Source of the DNA: Pseudovibrio exalbescens DSM 16456
GTDB taxonomy: Bacteria > Pseudomonadota > Alphaproteobacteria > Rhizobiales > Stappiaceae
NCBI RefSeq assembly: GCF_000422785.1
Contig: NZ_AUGS01000002.1
Location: 186,001 to 250,000 of the forward strand
Length of the DNA: 64,000 nt
Direction: 5' to 3'
Shown: positions 16,628 to 25,350 of the stretch, piece by piece
Position numbering within the stretch: the first letter of the stretch is position 1
Layout: each line of letters starts with the position of its first letter
Notes under the pieces: model-generated
Seen by the model: the letters and a program-made list of their open reading frames with translations, nothing else
What the model was told of the DNA's origin: nothing
Databases searched by the model: none
Made by a program: the position numbers and the translations under genes

Positions 16628-18631
16628 ATGACTAAGACACTTACTCGGCGCGGGTTTCTCGCCACTTCCAGCAGTCTGGCGCTCGGCGCTGCGTTGATGC
16701 CGTCTTTCATCGTTCGGGCCAATGCCACGCCAAACCCAGGCGAACTGGCCATGGTTCCCGCAGCGCATAACCCGAATGGCGCCTTTGACCGTGTCTTCCT
16801 TCTGAAGGGGGATGCGTTGGGCGGCCCCATCAAGGCCATCGTCTCCGAAAATGGCGAACAGGTCCCGGAAGCCACGTTGTCCGAAGGCGAGCAGCGTGTT
16901 CTGCGCTTGTTGCACTTCAACGACATGCACAATCACCTGACCGAGTTTCACGGCAAGCGGGGCGATACGCATCGCTTCTCCCAAATCGTGAAAATGGTGA
17001 AAGACGCCAAGGCCAATGCGCAGGACAACGAAATCGTCCTGTTCCTGTCCGCAGGCGATGATCATACCGGATCCATCTTTGACGAATTGATGGGCTGGGC
17101 GCCAGACGAGTTCGTGGTGGATGCCGGCTATCGGGCCTACTCCGAGGCGGGTGTGGACATTTCCGTGCTCGGCAATCATGAGTTCGACCGCGGCGCGGAA
17201 CAGTTGCGCATCGGTCTTGAGAAGGATTGTACGTTCCCGGTTCTGTCTGCAAACGTGTTCGGCTCCGATCACATGAAGCCGAACGAGCACTATGCGCCGG
17301 CGGCCGTTGCTGAAGTCAAGGGACTGCGGATCGGCTTCATCGGCCTGACCACCGCAATCGACACCCGTGTCGGTCAGCCAAGTGACCCCAATCTGGCTGT
17401 TGCCAGCCCGGTTGAGGCGATCAAGAACCTTTACCCGGCCGTGGAAGCGGTTTCCGATGTCGTGGTCATTTTGAGCCACTGTGGCTATGGCAAGGGCCAG
17501 CACACCAGTGGCAAGGCCGCAACGGCCCGCACCATTGGTGATGGTGATTTTGCCATCGCAGAAGCTGTTGGCCCCATGATCAAGAAGCCTGCGGTTCTCG
17601 TGGGCGGCCATTCCCATACTCTGTTGAATGAGGAGGGCATGGATCAGGGCAATATGGTGGAAGGTTTGCTGCTGACGCAGGCTTTGGCCCATGGCAAATA
17701 TCTGGGTGACATTTCCATGTCCATCGCAGCCCACAAGGGGCAAGAGGGCTGGTTCAATTCCGTTGCTGTGCATCCAACGAAAAAGCGGGATCAGAGGGTT
17801 GCCTCCGATGACCCGAACTTTGCTAAGTTTGAGCAGCCGTCAGATTATGATGTGGCCTTCGAGCAGGCTGTGATCGCGCCAATGGTGGAAAAGCTGGATG
17901 AGAAACTGGCTGAAGTGATTGGCACGGTCTCGGATGATACTTTGGTGAACACAAAGCGCACGATCGCTGACCGCTATGTAGGCGAGAGCGCTCTTGCGAA
18001 CTTCATGAACGATACACTCATCAAACGTTCCGGAACATTCCCGGGCGGTGCGGTTGATTTTGCCCTCTTCAATGCAACTGGCCTGTCCACGGGTATCCAT
18101 CAGGGCGATCTGACTTTCCGTGAGTGGTTTGATGTCATGCCGTATGCAGACGCCGTTCATGTTGCAACAATGACTGGTGCTCAGCTTCGCGACTTCTTGA
18201 ACAACAACGCCAAGCGCCTGTTGCGGCCTGAAGAAGTCCAGGCGACAGACCTTACCGGCTTCGTGTCACGCGGCTTCCTGCACTTCTCCTCTGGCATTCG
18301 CTACGAGATCGCGTTGGGTGAAAGCGCAGAGGACGCGCAGGCGATCAATATCACGCTTCATGGCAAGCCCATTGAAGAGGTGTTGGATCACGAGTTCAAG
18401 ATGGCATTCAACACCTACATCTCGTTGGGCGGGTTCGGTGAAAGCTGGAACGGAAAGCCTATTGGCGGTGGTGTTGCAGGCAACATTCCAAGCATGGATG
18501 TGCGCAAGCTGTCTTTCGACCACACGGGCCTAGTCTACCGCAACGAGATTATCGCTGCGATCCGTGAGATGGAAGTGATCTCGCCGGAAACGGGCGTCGT
18601 TCTGGACGAGCGTCTGGTTGTAAAGGCCTGA
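16628..18631 (+). CDS. Tat-exported bifunctional UDP-sugar hydrolase/5'-nucleotidase family protein
   Basis: A 667-residue calcineurin-like metallophosphoesterase with a C-terminal 5'-nucleotidase domain. The N-terminus TRRGFLATSSSLALGAAL is a twin-arginine signal (residues 6-23). Metal-ligand motifs follow in order: LLHFNDMHNHL, SAGDDHTG, LGNHEFDRG, and GGHSHT. The C-terminal part has GESALANFMNDTL and a conserved NATG-like stretch. It would dephosphorylate nucleotides or related esters in the periplasm. The ATG at 16628 follows AAGGGG. A hairpin at 18644-18667 follows. Regulation by phosphate is possible, but no Pho box is evident. Confidence 0.9.
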   Translation: MTKTLTRRGFLATSSSLALGAALMPSFIVRANATPNPGELAMVPAAHNPNGAFDRVFLLKGDALGGPIKAIVSENGEQVPEATLSEGEQRVLRLLHFNDMHNHLTEFHGKRGDTHRFSQIVKMVKDAKANAQDNEIVLFLSAGDDHTGSIFDELMGWAPDEFVVDAGYRAYSEAGVDISVLGNHEFDRGAEQLRIGLEKDCTFPVLSANVFGSDHMKPNEHYAPAAVAEVKGLRIGFIGLTTAIDTRVGQPSDPNLAVASPVEAIKNLYPAVEAVSDVVVILSHCGYGKGQHTSGKAATARTIGDGDFAIAEAVGPMIKKPAVLVGGHSHTLLNEEGMDQGNMVEGLLLTQALAHGKYLGDISMSIAAHKGQEGWFNSVAVHPTKKRDQRVASDDPNFAKFEQPSDYDVAFEQAVIAPMVEKLDEKLAEVIGTVSDDTLVNTKRTIADRYVGESALANFMNDTLIKRSGTFPGGAVDFALFNATGLSTGIHQGDLTFREWFDVMPYADAVHVATMTGAQLRDFLNNNAKRLLRPEEVQATDLTGFVSRGFLHFSSGIRYEIALGESAEDAQAINITLHGKPIEEVLDHEFKMAFNTYISLGGFGESWNGKPIGGGVAGNIPSMDVRKLSFDHTGLVYRNEIIAAIREMEVISPETGVVLDERLVVKA

Positions 18632-18643
18632 CTGGTCCAGAAC

Positions 18644-18667
18644 CGGGGCGGCCTTCGAGTCGCCCCG
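18644..18667 (+). terminator. Stem-loop after the nucleotidase gene
   Basis: CGGGGCG at 18644-18650 pairs perfectly with 18661-18667 across a 10-base loop, 12 bases after the stop codon. There is no T-run, so it may be a weak or factor-dependent terminator. A second 8-bp perfect stem follows at 18691-18698/18715-18722, and a TGACAG/CTGTCA inverted pair lies at 18736-18741/18751-18756 upstream of the next gene. Confidence 0.55.
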
Positions 18668-18898
18668 ACTTGAATCAAATCAAAACTTGCCAAGGCGGCG
18701 CTTTCCCCATTGCCCCGCCTTGCGCACAAGAAATATGACAGAGCGACGACCTGTCAGGTACGATTTCTGCCTCAATGTGCGCTTATACGCCCCGCTTCGT
18801 TTGAAACAGGCGGTTTGCCTAGCCTCAACCTGCACCCTTTGTTAACCCTGAATATGGAATAACGCTGCGCCGTCCAGCCCTTGGAGGTGACCCGCGGC

Positions 18899-19372
18899 GT
18901 GGGTGTTTCTGAAAGCACGACAAAGAAGATGAAGCGCACAATGCATTTTAAAACGCTTTTATCCGCAGTGGTGGTGGCCATTGGCCTTGCCTTGCCCGCA
19001 GGCGGTACAGAGGTGCCTGTCATCTGGGGCGACAAGCAGGAAATCCTTCATGTTGTCGATGAGTTGAAGCTGGCGGACGACAAGCGCATGTTGGTCCATG
19101 CCATTTTGGAGGATGCGCGCGTAACGGCGCGGCGCATCTATCAAGACGTTGGAGCGGAGCTGGGCCAGCCGACCACTTTGTTGCAACGCGTTCAAACGGC
19201 CCCTCGCTTGGCGGATTTGGAACGCGATACAATGGATGATCTTGCTTCGGTTCTGACCGAAGAGGAAATGGGCGAAGTACGGCGCAGTGCCTTGCTGGTG
19301 CATTCACGGAACCAGCAGGAAAAAAGCCGCCGCGATCAAGAGACCACGGCGGCTGCGTATCACGCGCTTTGA
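18899..19372 (+). CDS. Small exported protein of unknown function
   Basis: About 157 residues and not recognised. After a charged start there is a hydrophobic signal-like segment (FKTLLSAVVVAIGLALPAGG), then a mostly helical, charged mature part with many Asp, Glu and Arg, ending in HSRNQQEKSRRDQETTAA. This is reminiscent of periplasmic Spy/LTXXQ-type helical proteins, but no such motif is actually seen. The GTG at 18899 has GGAGGTGA eight bases upstream; an ATG at 18929 is the alternative, with a weaker AAAGAAG site and the same signal segment. It is convergent with the ugp-like operon, with 25 bases between. Exported location is inference from the signal. Confidence 0.6.
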   Translation: MGVSESTTKKMKRTMHFKTLLSAVVVAIGLALPAGGTEVPVIWGDKQEILHVVDELKLADDKRMLVHAILEDARVTARRIYQDVGAELGQPTTLLQRVQTAPRLADLERDTMDDLASVLTEEEMGEVRRSALLVHSRNQQEKSRRDQETTAAAYHAL

Positions 19373-19397
19373 AAGTGGCGCCAACCGGCGCTCGAAC

Positions 19398-20255
19398 CTA
19401 TTTGATGCCCGCGCGCATGAAGCTTTGAACGAACTGTCGCTGGAACAGCAGGAAGGCGATGAGCAGCGGGCCAGACGTCATCAATGTTGCTGCGTTGATC
19501 ACTGACCATTCAACGCCGGAGTCAATCGCAGCGAAGATGGAAAGCCCCACTGTTACGGGTCGAGTTTCTACCGAGTTCGTGATGATCAACGGCCACAGGA
19601 AGTTGTTCCAGTGGTGGCTCACGGACACAAGGCCGTAGGCCAAATAGGTCGGTTTGGCCAGAGGTACGTAAACGCGCCACAAAACACCCAGCGGGCTGGC
19701 CCCTTCTACTCGGGCGGCTTCGTCCAGTTCCATGGGGATGGTCTTGAACGTCTGGCGCAGCAGAAAGATGCCAAATCCTGAGGCCATGTAGGGTAGGCCG
19801 ATGGCGGCAATGGTGTCGATCAGGCCCAACGTCCGGATCATCTTGTAATTCTCAACAATAAGAATATCCGGCATCACCAGAAGCTGAAGCAGCACCAGCG
19901 CGAACAGAAAGTTTGACCCCGGAAACGTGAACCGCGCAAATGCATAGGCGGCGAGCGTACACAGCACGAATTGGCCGATCAGGATCATGGTGACCAGAAG
20001 GGTGGTGTTGAGGAAATAGCGCGCAAACGGCGCTGCTGCCCACGCCTTTTCGAAGTTCTCCAGCGTGATGGGTGCAAACAGGTCAAAGTTCGCTTCATAG
20101 GCCGCCGGGTGAAAAGCCGTCCAGATGGCGTAAAGGAGCGGTGCCGCCCACAACAAGGCCAGTGTCCATGCGCCTATGGTATTGAGCAGGCGATCATAAT
20201 CTATCCTGACACGGGTACGGGAAAGCCCTTCAGGGGAGGTCAGTGTCTGGCTCAT
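19398..20255 (-). CDS. ugpE: ABC sugar/glycerol-3-phosphate permease, UgpE/MalG type
   Basis: A 285-residue permease with six hydrophobic segments. The EAA loop is ELDEAARVEGASPLGVLWRVYVPL split around residue 185, the contact site for the ATPase. It begins with a 4-base ATGA overlap with the preceding permease gene (20252-20255) and ends the operon. Its partner is the UgpA-like protein, and the ATPase and binding protein are encoded upstream. The UgpE family name rests mainly on the clearly UgpB-like binding protein of the same operon; other carbohydrate ligands are possible. Confidence 0.88.
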   Translation of the reverse strand: MSQTLTSPEGLSRTRVRIDYDRLLNTIGAWTLALLWAAPLLYAIWTAFHPAAYEANFDLFAPITLENFEKAWAAAPFARYFLNTTLLVTMILIGQFVLCTLAAYAFARFTFPGSNFLFALVLLQLLVMPDILIVENYKMIRTLGLIDTIAAIGLPYMASGFGIFLLRQTFKTIPMELDEAARVEGASPLGVLWRVYVPLAKPTYLAYGLVSVSHHWNNFLWPLIITNSVETRPVTVGLSIFAAIDSGVEWSVINAATLMTSGPLLIAFLLFQRQFVQSFMRAGIK

Positions 20256-21130
20256 CGGTAATGCACCTTCCGGTCCATGAAGAAAAACTGTCCAAGGGCG
20301 ATAAGGGAAAGCAGCGCCAGAAGCACAACGGTCAATGTGGCGGCATAGGCCGTATCCCAGAACTTGAAGGCCACCTCGTAGATGTAGAACAGCAGCAGCG
20401 AGGAGGCGTTGTCGGGTCCGCCGCCGGTCATGGTGAAGATATGGTCCACCATGCGGAACGAATTGATCACGGCATTGATGGACACGAAAAGGGTGGTCGG
20501 CATCAGCAGCGGGAAAGTCACGCGCCAGAAGAAGGTCGTACGGCTGGCACCTTCAATGGCCGCGGCCTCACGCAAGGAGGGCGGAATGGTCTGCAGCGCG
20601 GCCAGATAAAAAATCATGAAAAATCCGGCCTCTTTCCAAATGGTCACCACCATCATGCAGATCAGCACCGTATCCTGCGATCCCAGCCAGCTGTTTTGCG
20701 GCAGGCCAAAAAACCCCATGCGGATCTGGTCAATCAGGCCGAAGCCCGGCGTGTAAAAGAACAGCCAGATGTTCGCGACGGCGATCAGGGGCAGCACCGT
20801 TGGCGCGAAGAAAGACATGCGCACCAGACTGCGGCCTTTCAGGCGGTCATTGACCCACAGCGCCATCAGCAGTGACAAAAAGATGGATGCGGGAATGGTG
20901 GCCAGTGCATACCAAAGATTGTTGGTCAACACCTTCCAGAAGGTGGGATCGTTGATCAGTGTTTCATAATTGCGCAAGCCCACGAACTTGGCTTCGCGGC
21001 GCCCCCGCGGTGTTGAAAAGAAACTGTTGAACACCGTTGTCAGCGCCGGGTAGTGGGTGAATGCCATCAGCATCACCATAGCGGGAAACAACAGTAGCCA
21101 GCCATAAACCCATTGCAGGCGTTTGGTCAT
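20252..21130 (-). CDS. ugpA: ABC sugar/glycerol-3-phosphate permease, UgpA/MalF type
   Basis: A 292-residue membrane protein with six predicted segments and the EAA motif SLREAAAIEGASRTTFFWRV near residue 190. TMTGGGPDNASSLLLFYIYEVAFKFW in the last third is typical of UgpA/MalF-like permeases. It follows the binding-protein gene after a 68-base gap that contains a terminator-like hairpin, and overlaps the UgpE-like gene by 4 bases. It forms the channel with UgpE in the inner membrane. Confidence 0.88.
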   Translation of the reverse strand: MTKRLQWVYGWLLLFPAMVMLMAFTHYPALTTVFNSFFSTPRGRREAKFVGLRNYETLINDPTFWKVLTNNLWYALATIPASIFLSLLMALWVNDRLKGRSLVRMSFFAPTVLPLIAVANIWLFFYTPGFGLIDQIRMGFFGLPQNSWLGSQDTVLICMMVVTIWKEAGFFMIFYLAALQTIPPSLREAAAIEGASRTTFFWRVTFPLLMPTTLFVSINAVINSFRMVDHIFTMTGGGPDNASSLLLFYIYEVAFKFWDTAYAATLTVVLLALLSLIALGQFFFMDRKVHYR

Positions 21131-21160
21131 GGGGCTTTCCTTGCAGCAACGCGGTTGGAG

Positions 21161-21190
21161 AAAAAAGGGAGCCAGCGGCGGCCGGCCCCC
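21161..21190 (-). terminator. Terminator-like hairpin between ugpB-like and ugpA-like genes
   Basis: On the minus strand a 10-bp GC-rich stem with two G-U pairs (21190-21181 with 21176-21167) and a 4-base loop is followed by six T (21166-21161). It lies inside the operon, just after the binding-protein gene, so it probably terminates a fraction of transcripts and keeps binding-protein mRNA in excess of permease mRNA. Confidence 0.7.
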
Positions 21191-21198
21191 TTCAGGTG

Positions 21199-22488
21199 TT
21201 AGCGGTAGTCGGCCAGAATGCGATCCGCCTGCGCTTGAGCGTCCTTCAGCGCTTCTTCAGGGCTCTGCTCGCCGGTGATGGCTGCGTGCAGAGCGTCATT
21301 GAAGATGCGGGTAATGCGCTGGTTCTGATAGGTGGACAGTTCGGCAACGGCGTGTTCCAGCTGCTCACGAGCGACGAGAGCCTGCGGGAAGTCCGCCACA
21401 TAAGCCTTCATTTCGTCGGTTTCCCAAGCTGCGGGAGACGGAGCCACATAGCCCGTTGCCATGGACCACTTGGCGGCTTGCTTCGGCGCAGTGATCCACT
21501 TCACGAAATCGACGGAAGCTTCCTTCTGCTCGTCGGTGGAGTCCTTGAAGATGTAAAAGTTGCCACCGCCGGTTGGGGCGCCGCGACGCTCGTTGGCTGG
21601 CAGCATGGCAACGCCGAAGTCGAATGGCGCATTGTCGCGCACATTGGTCAGGTTGCCGGTGGAGGTCCACATCATGGCCGTATTGCCTTCAAAGAACGCT
21701 TTCGGCGTGGAGCCCCATTCGATGATGCCCGGTGCCATCACTTCATGCTTGGTGGACAGATCGACCAGGTATTGCAGGGCTTCGACCACTTTCGGATCGT
21801 CAAAGTTGGTCTGGTTGCCGTCGGAGTTGGCAAGAATAACGCCGTTCTGGGTGGTCAGGCCCTGAAACAGCCAGTATGGGAACCCGGAGGATGGGATACG
21901 CACGCCCCACTGGGTCACGTTGCCGTTCTCGTCTTTCTTCACCAGCTTTTGGCCGAATTCAACCATCTCGTCCCAGTTGGCTGGTGCCTTTTCCGGGTCA
22001 AGGCCAGCTTCGGCGAAAGCCTCCTTGTTCCAGTAAAGAACCGGCGTCGAACGCTGGAACGGGATGCCGTAGGTCTTGCCACCGGTCTGGGAGTTTTCCA
22101 TGAAGGCCGGGTAGAATGAGTTCAGCCATTCCTTGTCTTCAGCGGAATTCGCAATGTCGTCAAAAGCAACAATCACGTCTTCCTCGATCAGGGTAAACAT
22201 GTCCACGGACAGGATCACGGAAAGCTGTGGTGGGTTGCCCCCGCGTGCGGCCGTCAGGGCCTTGGACACCGTATCCTGATAGGAGCCGGCGTAGATCGCG
22301 TCGATCTCCACGTCCGGATGCTGCTCCATGTAGGTGTTGGTCAGTTCTTCAATGGTCTGGGCGGCCTTGCCGCCAACCGCTACGGGAAAATAGAATTCCA
22401 GTTCAACAGCCTGAGCGCTTGCCAGAGTGCCGAGAGAAAGTGCAGCGGCGGATGCTGCGAGGGTTACGGACTTGAAAATGGATTTCAT
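21199..22488 (-). CDS. ugpB: ABC transporter substrate-binding protein, UgpB-like
   Basis: A 429-residue extracytoplasmic binding protein. The signal peptide is MKSIFKSVTLAASAAALSLG onward, cleaved near ASAQA. Landmarks shared with UgpB are a YxGSYxDTVSKAL-like stretch near 60, FQRSTPVLYWNKEAFAEAGLDP near 145, and TSTGNLTNVRDNAPFDFGVAMLP near 270. UgpB binds sn-glycerol-3-phosphate or glycerophosphodiesters; whether this one does is not proven. The ATG at 22488 follows GAGGA and removes a non-signal extension. It lies between the ATPase gene and the terminator-like hairpin. Confidence 0.9.
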   Translation of the reverse strand: MKSIFKSVTLAASAAALSLGTLASAQAVELEFYFPVAVGGKAAQTIEELTNTYMEQHPDVEIDAIYAGSYQDTVSKALTAARGGNPPQLSVILSVDMFTLIEEDVIVAFDDIANSAEDKEWLNSFYPAFMENSQTGGKTYGIPFQRSTPVLYWNKEAFAEAGLDPEKAPANWDEMVEFGQKLVKKDENGNVTQWGVRIPSSGFPYWLFQGLTTQNGVILANSDGNQTNFDDPKVVEALQYLVDLSTKHEVMAPGIIEWGSTPKAFFEGNTAMMWTSTGNLTNVRDNAPFDFGVAMLPANERRGAPTGGGNFYIFKDSTDEQKEASVDFVKWITAPKQAAKWSMATGYVAPSPAAWETDEMKAYVADFPQALVAREQLEHAVAELSTYQNQRITRIFNDALHAAITGEQSPEEALKDAQAQADRILADYR

Positions 22489-22562
22489 GGATGTATATCC
22501 TCGATTTGCCTCTAGGGTTGGGGCATTCCTGTGCGTCGGCGGTGGCATCACCGTGCGCACGT

Positions 22563-23654
22563 TCAAGCCGGATCGAGTTGCAGCTCTTCCGGCTTGAAAC
22601 TACACCGGCGCTTGCCGGTATCCTTGTGAAAAGTCAGGGGTTTGGCCGGATCCCAGGTCAGTTTGAGATCCTCTCCCGGCTTTAGCGATGTTTGGCCCGG
22701 TACGCGCGCAACGAGCCGCTCACCGCTCACATCAAATGTTGCCAGCGTATCCGCGCCCAGATACTCCAGCGCCGCGACGCGGGCGTGAACGCCGTTTTCC
22801 TGTGACAAGTGAATGTCTTCCGGGCGCAGGCCTGCAAGGGCGGTGTCTGGGGCGTCCGGTAAAACGGCTCCCGTGTCACGGCTCGCTTCCACCAGCGCTG
22901 CCATGGAGATGATGTTCATGGGCGGCGTTCCAATGAACCGTGCCGCAAAGACCGTTTCGGGATAGGTATAAAGGTCGTGCGGGGTTGCGGCTTGCTCAAT
23001 TTGTCCGTTGTTCAGCAACACGACCTGATCCGCCATGGTAATGGCCTCGGTCTGATCGTGGGTTACATAAACCATGGTCAAACCGAGTTCCTGTTGCAGC
23101 CCGCGGATCTCCACCCGCATTTCATGGCGCAACTTGGCGTCCAGATTGGACAGCGGCTCGTCCATCAAGCAGATCGGCTTTTGTGACACGATGGCGCGCC
23201 CCAGCGCCATGCGCTGTTGCTGGCCCCCTGAAAGCTGCGAGGGCTTGCGATCCAGCAGCGCGCTAATTCCCAGAATGTCGGCGGCTTTCTTCAATCGCTC
23301 GTCCCGTTCGGCGCGTCCAACGCGGCGGACCTTCAAGCCAAACAGAATGTTTTCCGCAACACTCAAATGCGGAAACAGCGCGTAGTTTTGAAACACCATG
23401 GCCAGATTGCGTTCGGTGGGCGAGGCGAAGGTGACATCCTTGCCTCCGATCAGAATTTGGCCAGCGCTTGCCTGCTCGAGACCGGCGATCAGACGCAACG
23501 TGGTGGACTTGCCACACCCGCTGGGTCCAAGCAGCACGGTGAAAGATCCGCCCGGAATGGACAGCGAAATGGAATCGACCGCCTTCAGGCCACCCCAGCT
23601 TTTGGTCAGGTGAACCAGTTCCACGCTTTTCGGGTCTGCAGTAAATGCACTCAT
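22563..23654 (-). CDS. ugpC: ABC transporter ATP-binding protein, UgpC/MalK type
   Basis: A 363-residue importer ATPase. Walker A is GPSGCGKST (43-51), the Q-loop is VFQNYALFPHLSV (near 88-100), the signature is LSGGQQQ (141-147) with Walker B LMDEPLSNLD, and the switch His is in VTHDQTEA. A C-terminal TOBE/regulatory domain (LAGLRPEDIHL onward) follows. The ATG at 23654 overlaps the stop of the DeoR gene as ATGA, so the two are translationally coupled. It energises the UgpA/UgpE channel. Confidence 0.93.
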   Translation of the reverse strand: MSAFTADPKSVELVHLTKSWGGLKAVDSISLSIPGGSFTVLLGPSGCGKSTTLRLIAGLEQASAGQILIGGKDVTFASPTERNLAMVFQNYALFPHLSVAENILFGLKVRRVGRAERDERLKKAADILGISALLDRKPSQLSGGQQQRMALGRAIVSQKPICLMDEPLSNLDAKLRHEMRVEIRGLQQELGLTMVYVTHDQTEAITMADQVVLLNNGQIEQAATPHDLYTYPETVFAARFIGTPPMNIISMAALVEASRDTGAVLPDAPDTALAGLRPEDIHLSQENGVHARVAALEYLGADTLATFDVSGERLVARVPGQTSLKPGEDLKLTWDPAKPLTFHKDTGKRRCSFKPEELQLDPA

Positions 23655-24481
23655 GTTTTCCTGTCCCCGTTGCAAATCACCAGTTCTGCGGGTGAGCGGG
23701 CGATGATGGCGGCAATCTCTTCCGGCGGCTCCTGATCCACGAACACTTTCGTCACATCCGTAATCCAGCCACCACGCACATGGGCATGGCGTCCGAATTT
23801 GGAGTGGTCGAGCACCAGAAACGATTGCCGACAATTCGCAAGAATGGCTTGCCGGGCCGACACCTCGTCCTCATGGAAATCCAAAAGCGTTCCGTCCGGA
23901 TCGACGCCGGCGACACCGAAAACGCCAATGTCGAACTTGTAGCCCTTGAAGAACTTTTCAGCTTGCAGTCCAAGAACGTCCCGGTCTCCATGGCGCAGCC
24001 GTCCCCCGGCAATGGTGACGTCGGTAAGGGGGTTCTTGAGGGCGGCAATCGCCACGTTGATGTTGTTGGTGTAGACCTTCAAGCCCTCGTGGGTGTCCAG
24101 TGCCTGCGCCACCATTTCCGGCGTGGTACCGATGGAAAAACCCAGGCTGGCCCCGTCCGGTATTTCGGCTGCAACCACACTGGCAATTTTCGCCTTGGCA
24201 TCCAGATTGAGGATTTTGCGGGCGTTGTAGGCAATGTTGTTCGGTGTTGCCGGTTCATCAACGCCGCCATGAACGCGGCGCAAAAGGCCCAGTTCGCTCA
24301 GGCGGTTGATGTCGCGCCGGATCGTTTGCGTGGTAACTGCAAACTTTTCAGCAAGCAGTTCCACGCTGACAAACCCACGCGATTTTACCAGCTTCACGAT
24401 CTCGGACTGGCGCGGGGTCAGATGTTGGTTGGAATTCGTCAGGTCACTCAAACCAGTCACACCACGTTCTATGAATTTCAT
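23651..24481 (-). CDS. DeoR-family transcriptional regulator (GlpR-like) heading the ugp-like operon
   Basis: About 276 residues. The DeoR helix-turn-helix is VSVELLAEKFAVTTQTIRRD (about residues 38-57), followed by VHGGVDEP, and the C-terminal sugar-phosphate-sensing domain includes SLGFSIGTTPE and VYTNNINVA near 150. This class senses phosphorylated sugars or glycerol-3-phosphate. It is the first gene of the operon and overlaps the ATPase gene by 4 bases, so it probably autoregulates. The ATG at 24481 lies inside the double palindrome operator and has no clear ribosome site. GTG at 24460 or TTG at 24451 would also retain the whole DNA-binding domain, so the start is uncertain. Confidence 0.88.
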   Translation of the reverse strand: MKFIERGVTGLSDLTNSNQHLTPRQSEIVKLVKSRGFVSVELLAEKFAVTTQTIRRDINRLSELGLLRRVHGGVDEPATPNNIAYNARKILNLDAKAKIASVVAAEIPDGASLGFSIGTTPEMVAQALDTHEGLKVYTNNINVAIAALKNPLTDVTIAGGRLRHGDRDVLGLQAEKFFKGYKFDIGVFGVAGVDPDGTLLDFHEDEVSARQAILANCRQSFLVLDHSKFGRHAHVRGGWITDVTKVFVDQEPPEEIAAIIARSPAELVICNGDRKT

Positions 24482-24507
24482 ATGAACATTGGCATGTTCA
24501 TATGAAA
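24476..24507. promoter_or_regulatory. Double-palindrome operator of the deoR-ugp-like operon
   Basis: A perfect 14-bp inverted repeat (24476-24489 with 24494-24507, 4-base spacer). It contains two copies of the self-palindromic 10-mer TTCATATGAA at 24477-24486 and 24497-24506, 20 bases centre to centre, about two helical turns. It sits at the start of the DeoR gene and is AT-rich in a GC-rich neighbourhood. Paired sites on one face of DNA fit binding by a DeoR-family oligomer. Confidence 0.75.
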
Positions 24508-24565
24508 CTAATGTGATGGTTTGCTGAACTTTTGATTGCGCCAGAAGCGCGTTGCCACCCAGCCC

Positions 24566-25210
24566 TTAGGAAAGCTGGGTGAAAAACTTCAGGCGTGCCT
24601 TGTGGGCTTCGGCAATATGGTGCCGAGCTGCCTTTTCCGCTCGATCCAGATCCCGCTTTACGATTGCGTCTACAATCTCGCCATGTTCGTCAATGGCTTG
24701 TCGGCGGCGGTCATCATCTGTCAGCGTGGTTCCGGCCAGCAGCAGCAATGACAACCGCATGTGGTCAATCTGCTCCACCAGGTAGCGGTTGTGTGATGCC
24801 AGATAGAACCGGCGGTGAAACTCTCGGTTGGTCCGTATCAGACGCTCGGCATCTGCCAGATGCTCCTTGTCGGAAGCCACCATCTCCTCAAGAATTTCGA
24901 TTTCGGCAGTTGACGCATGCTGGGCGGCAAGGCGCCCTGCGGTGCCCTCCAGAACTTCTCTCAGGTAATAAAGCTCGCTCACCTGATTATGGTCGAGGGA
25001 AGGAATGACCATGCCCCGGTTCGGCTCATGTACCGCAAGCCCTTGTGCCTCCAGCCGCTTCAGGCCCTCACGAATGGGGGTCCGGCTCACGCCAAACGTT
25101 TCGGCAAGTTCAGCCTCACGCAACCGGCTGCCAGGCTTGAGCTCCCGAGCCTCAATGGCTTTGATCAGTCGGCGATAGATTTCTGCCCCATTCGGCGAGT
25201 TCGAGACCAC
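24566..25210 (-). CDS. GntR-family regulator, FadR/FCD subfamily
   Basis: A 214-residue regulator. The GntR winged helix is YRRLIKAIEARELKPGSRLR then ELAETFGVSRTPIREGLKRL (residues 13-52). The FCD effector domain has YYLREVLEGTAGRLAA near 82 and NREFHRRFYLASHNRYL near 127, carrying the usual Asp/His metal-ligand pattern only in part. It starts at a GTG (25210) with a weak ribosome site; no better start preserves the domain. It is transcribed away from the terminator behind gnd and toward the DeoR operon. Target unknown; nearby central-carbon genes are candidates. Confidence 0.88.
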   Translation of the reverse strand: MVSNSPNGAEIYRRLIKAIEARELKPGSRLREAELAETFGVSRTPIREGLKRLEAQGLAVHEPNRGMVIPSLDHNQVSELYYLREVLEGTAGRLAAQHASTAEIEILEEMVASDKEHLADAERLIRTNREFHRRFYLASHNRYLVEQIDHMRLSLLLLAGTTLTDDDRRRQAIDEHGEIVDAIVKRDLDRAEKAARHHIAEAHKARLKFFTQLS

Positions 25211-25285
25211 GGTCCAAGTTTCCCTTTATACCAACGACAGGCGCAAGCATCGCGTCCAGCACCCCAAAATACAACTGATTTTAGC

Positions 25286-25318
25286 AAAAAAGCAGGGTAC
25301 CTCATCGGCCCCTGCTTT
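25286..25318 (-). terminator. Intrinsic terminator after gnd
   Basis: A perfect 9-bp stem (25318-25310 with 25297-25289 on the minus strand), with a 12-base loop, runs into six T complementary to 25286-25291. It is 32 bases beyond the gnd stop codon. Confidence 0.85.
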
Positions 25319-25350
25319 AAAATATGCTGTGCCTTGTTTTGCCAGTGAAA

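Noticed and set aside
16499-17773. 424-codon open frame antisense to the nucleotidase gene
   Set aside because: It lies opposite a clear metallophosphoesterase with Tat signal and all metal motifs; its translation is rich in His, Gly and Arg with no recognisable domain.
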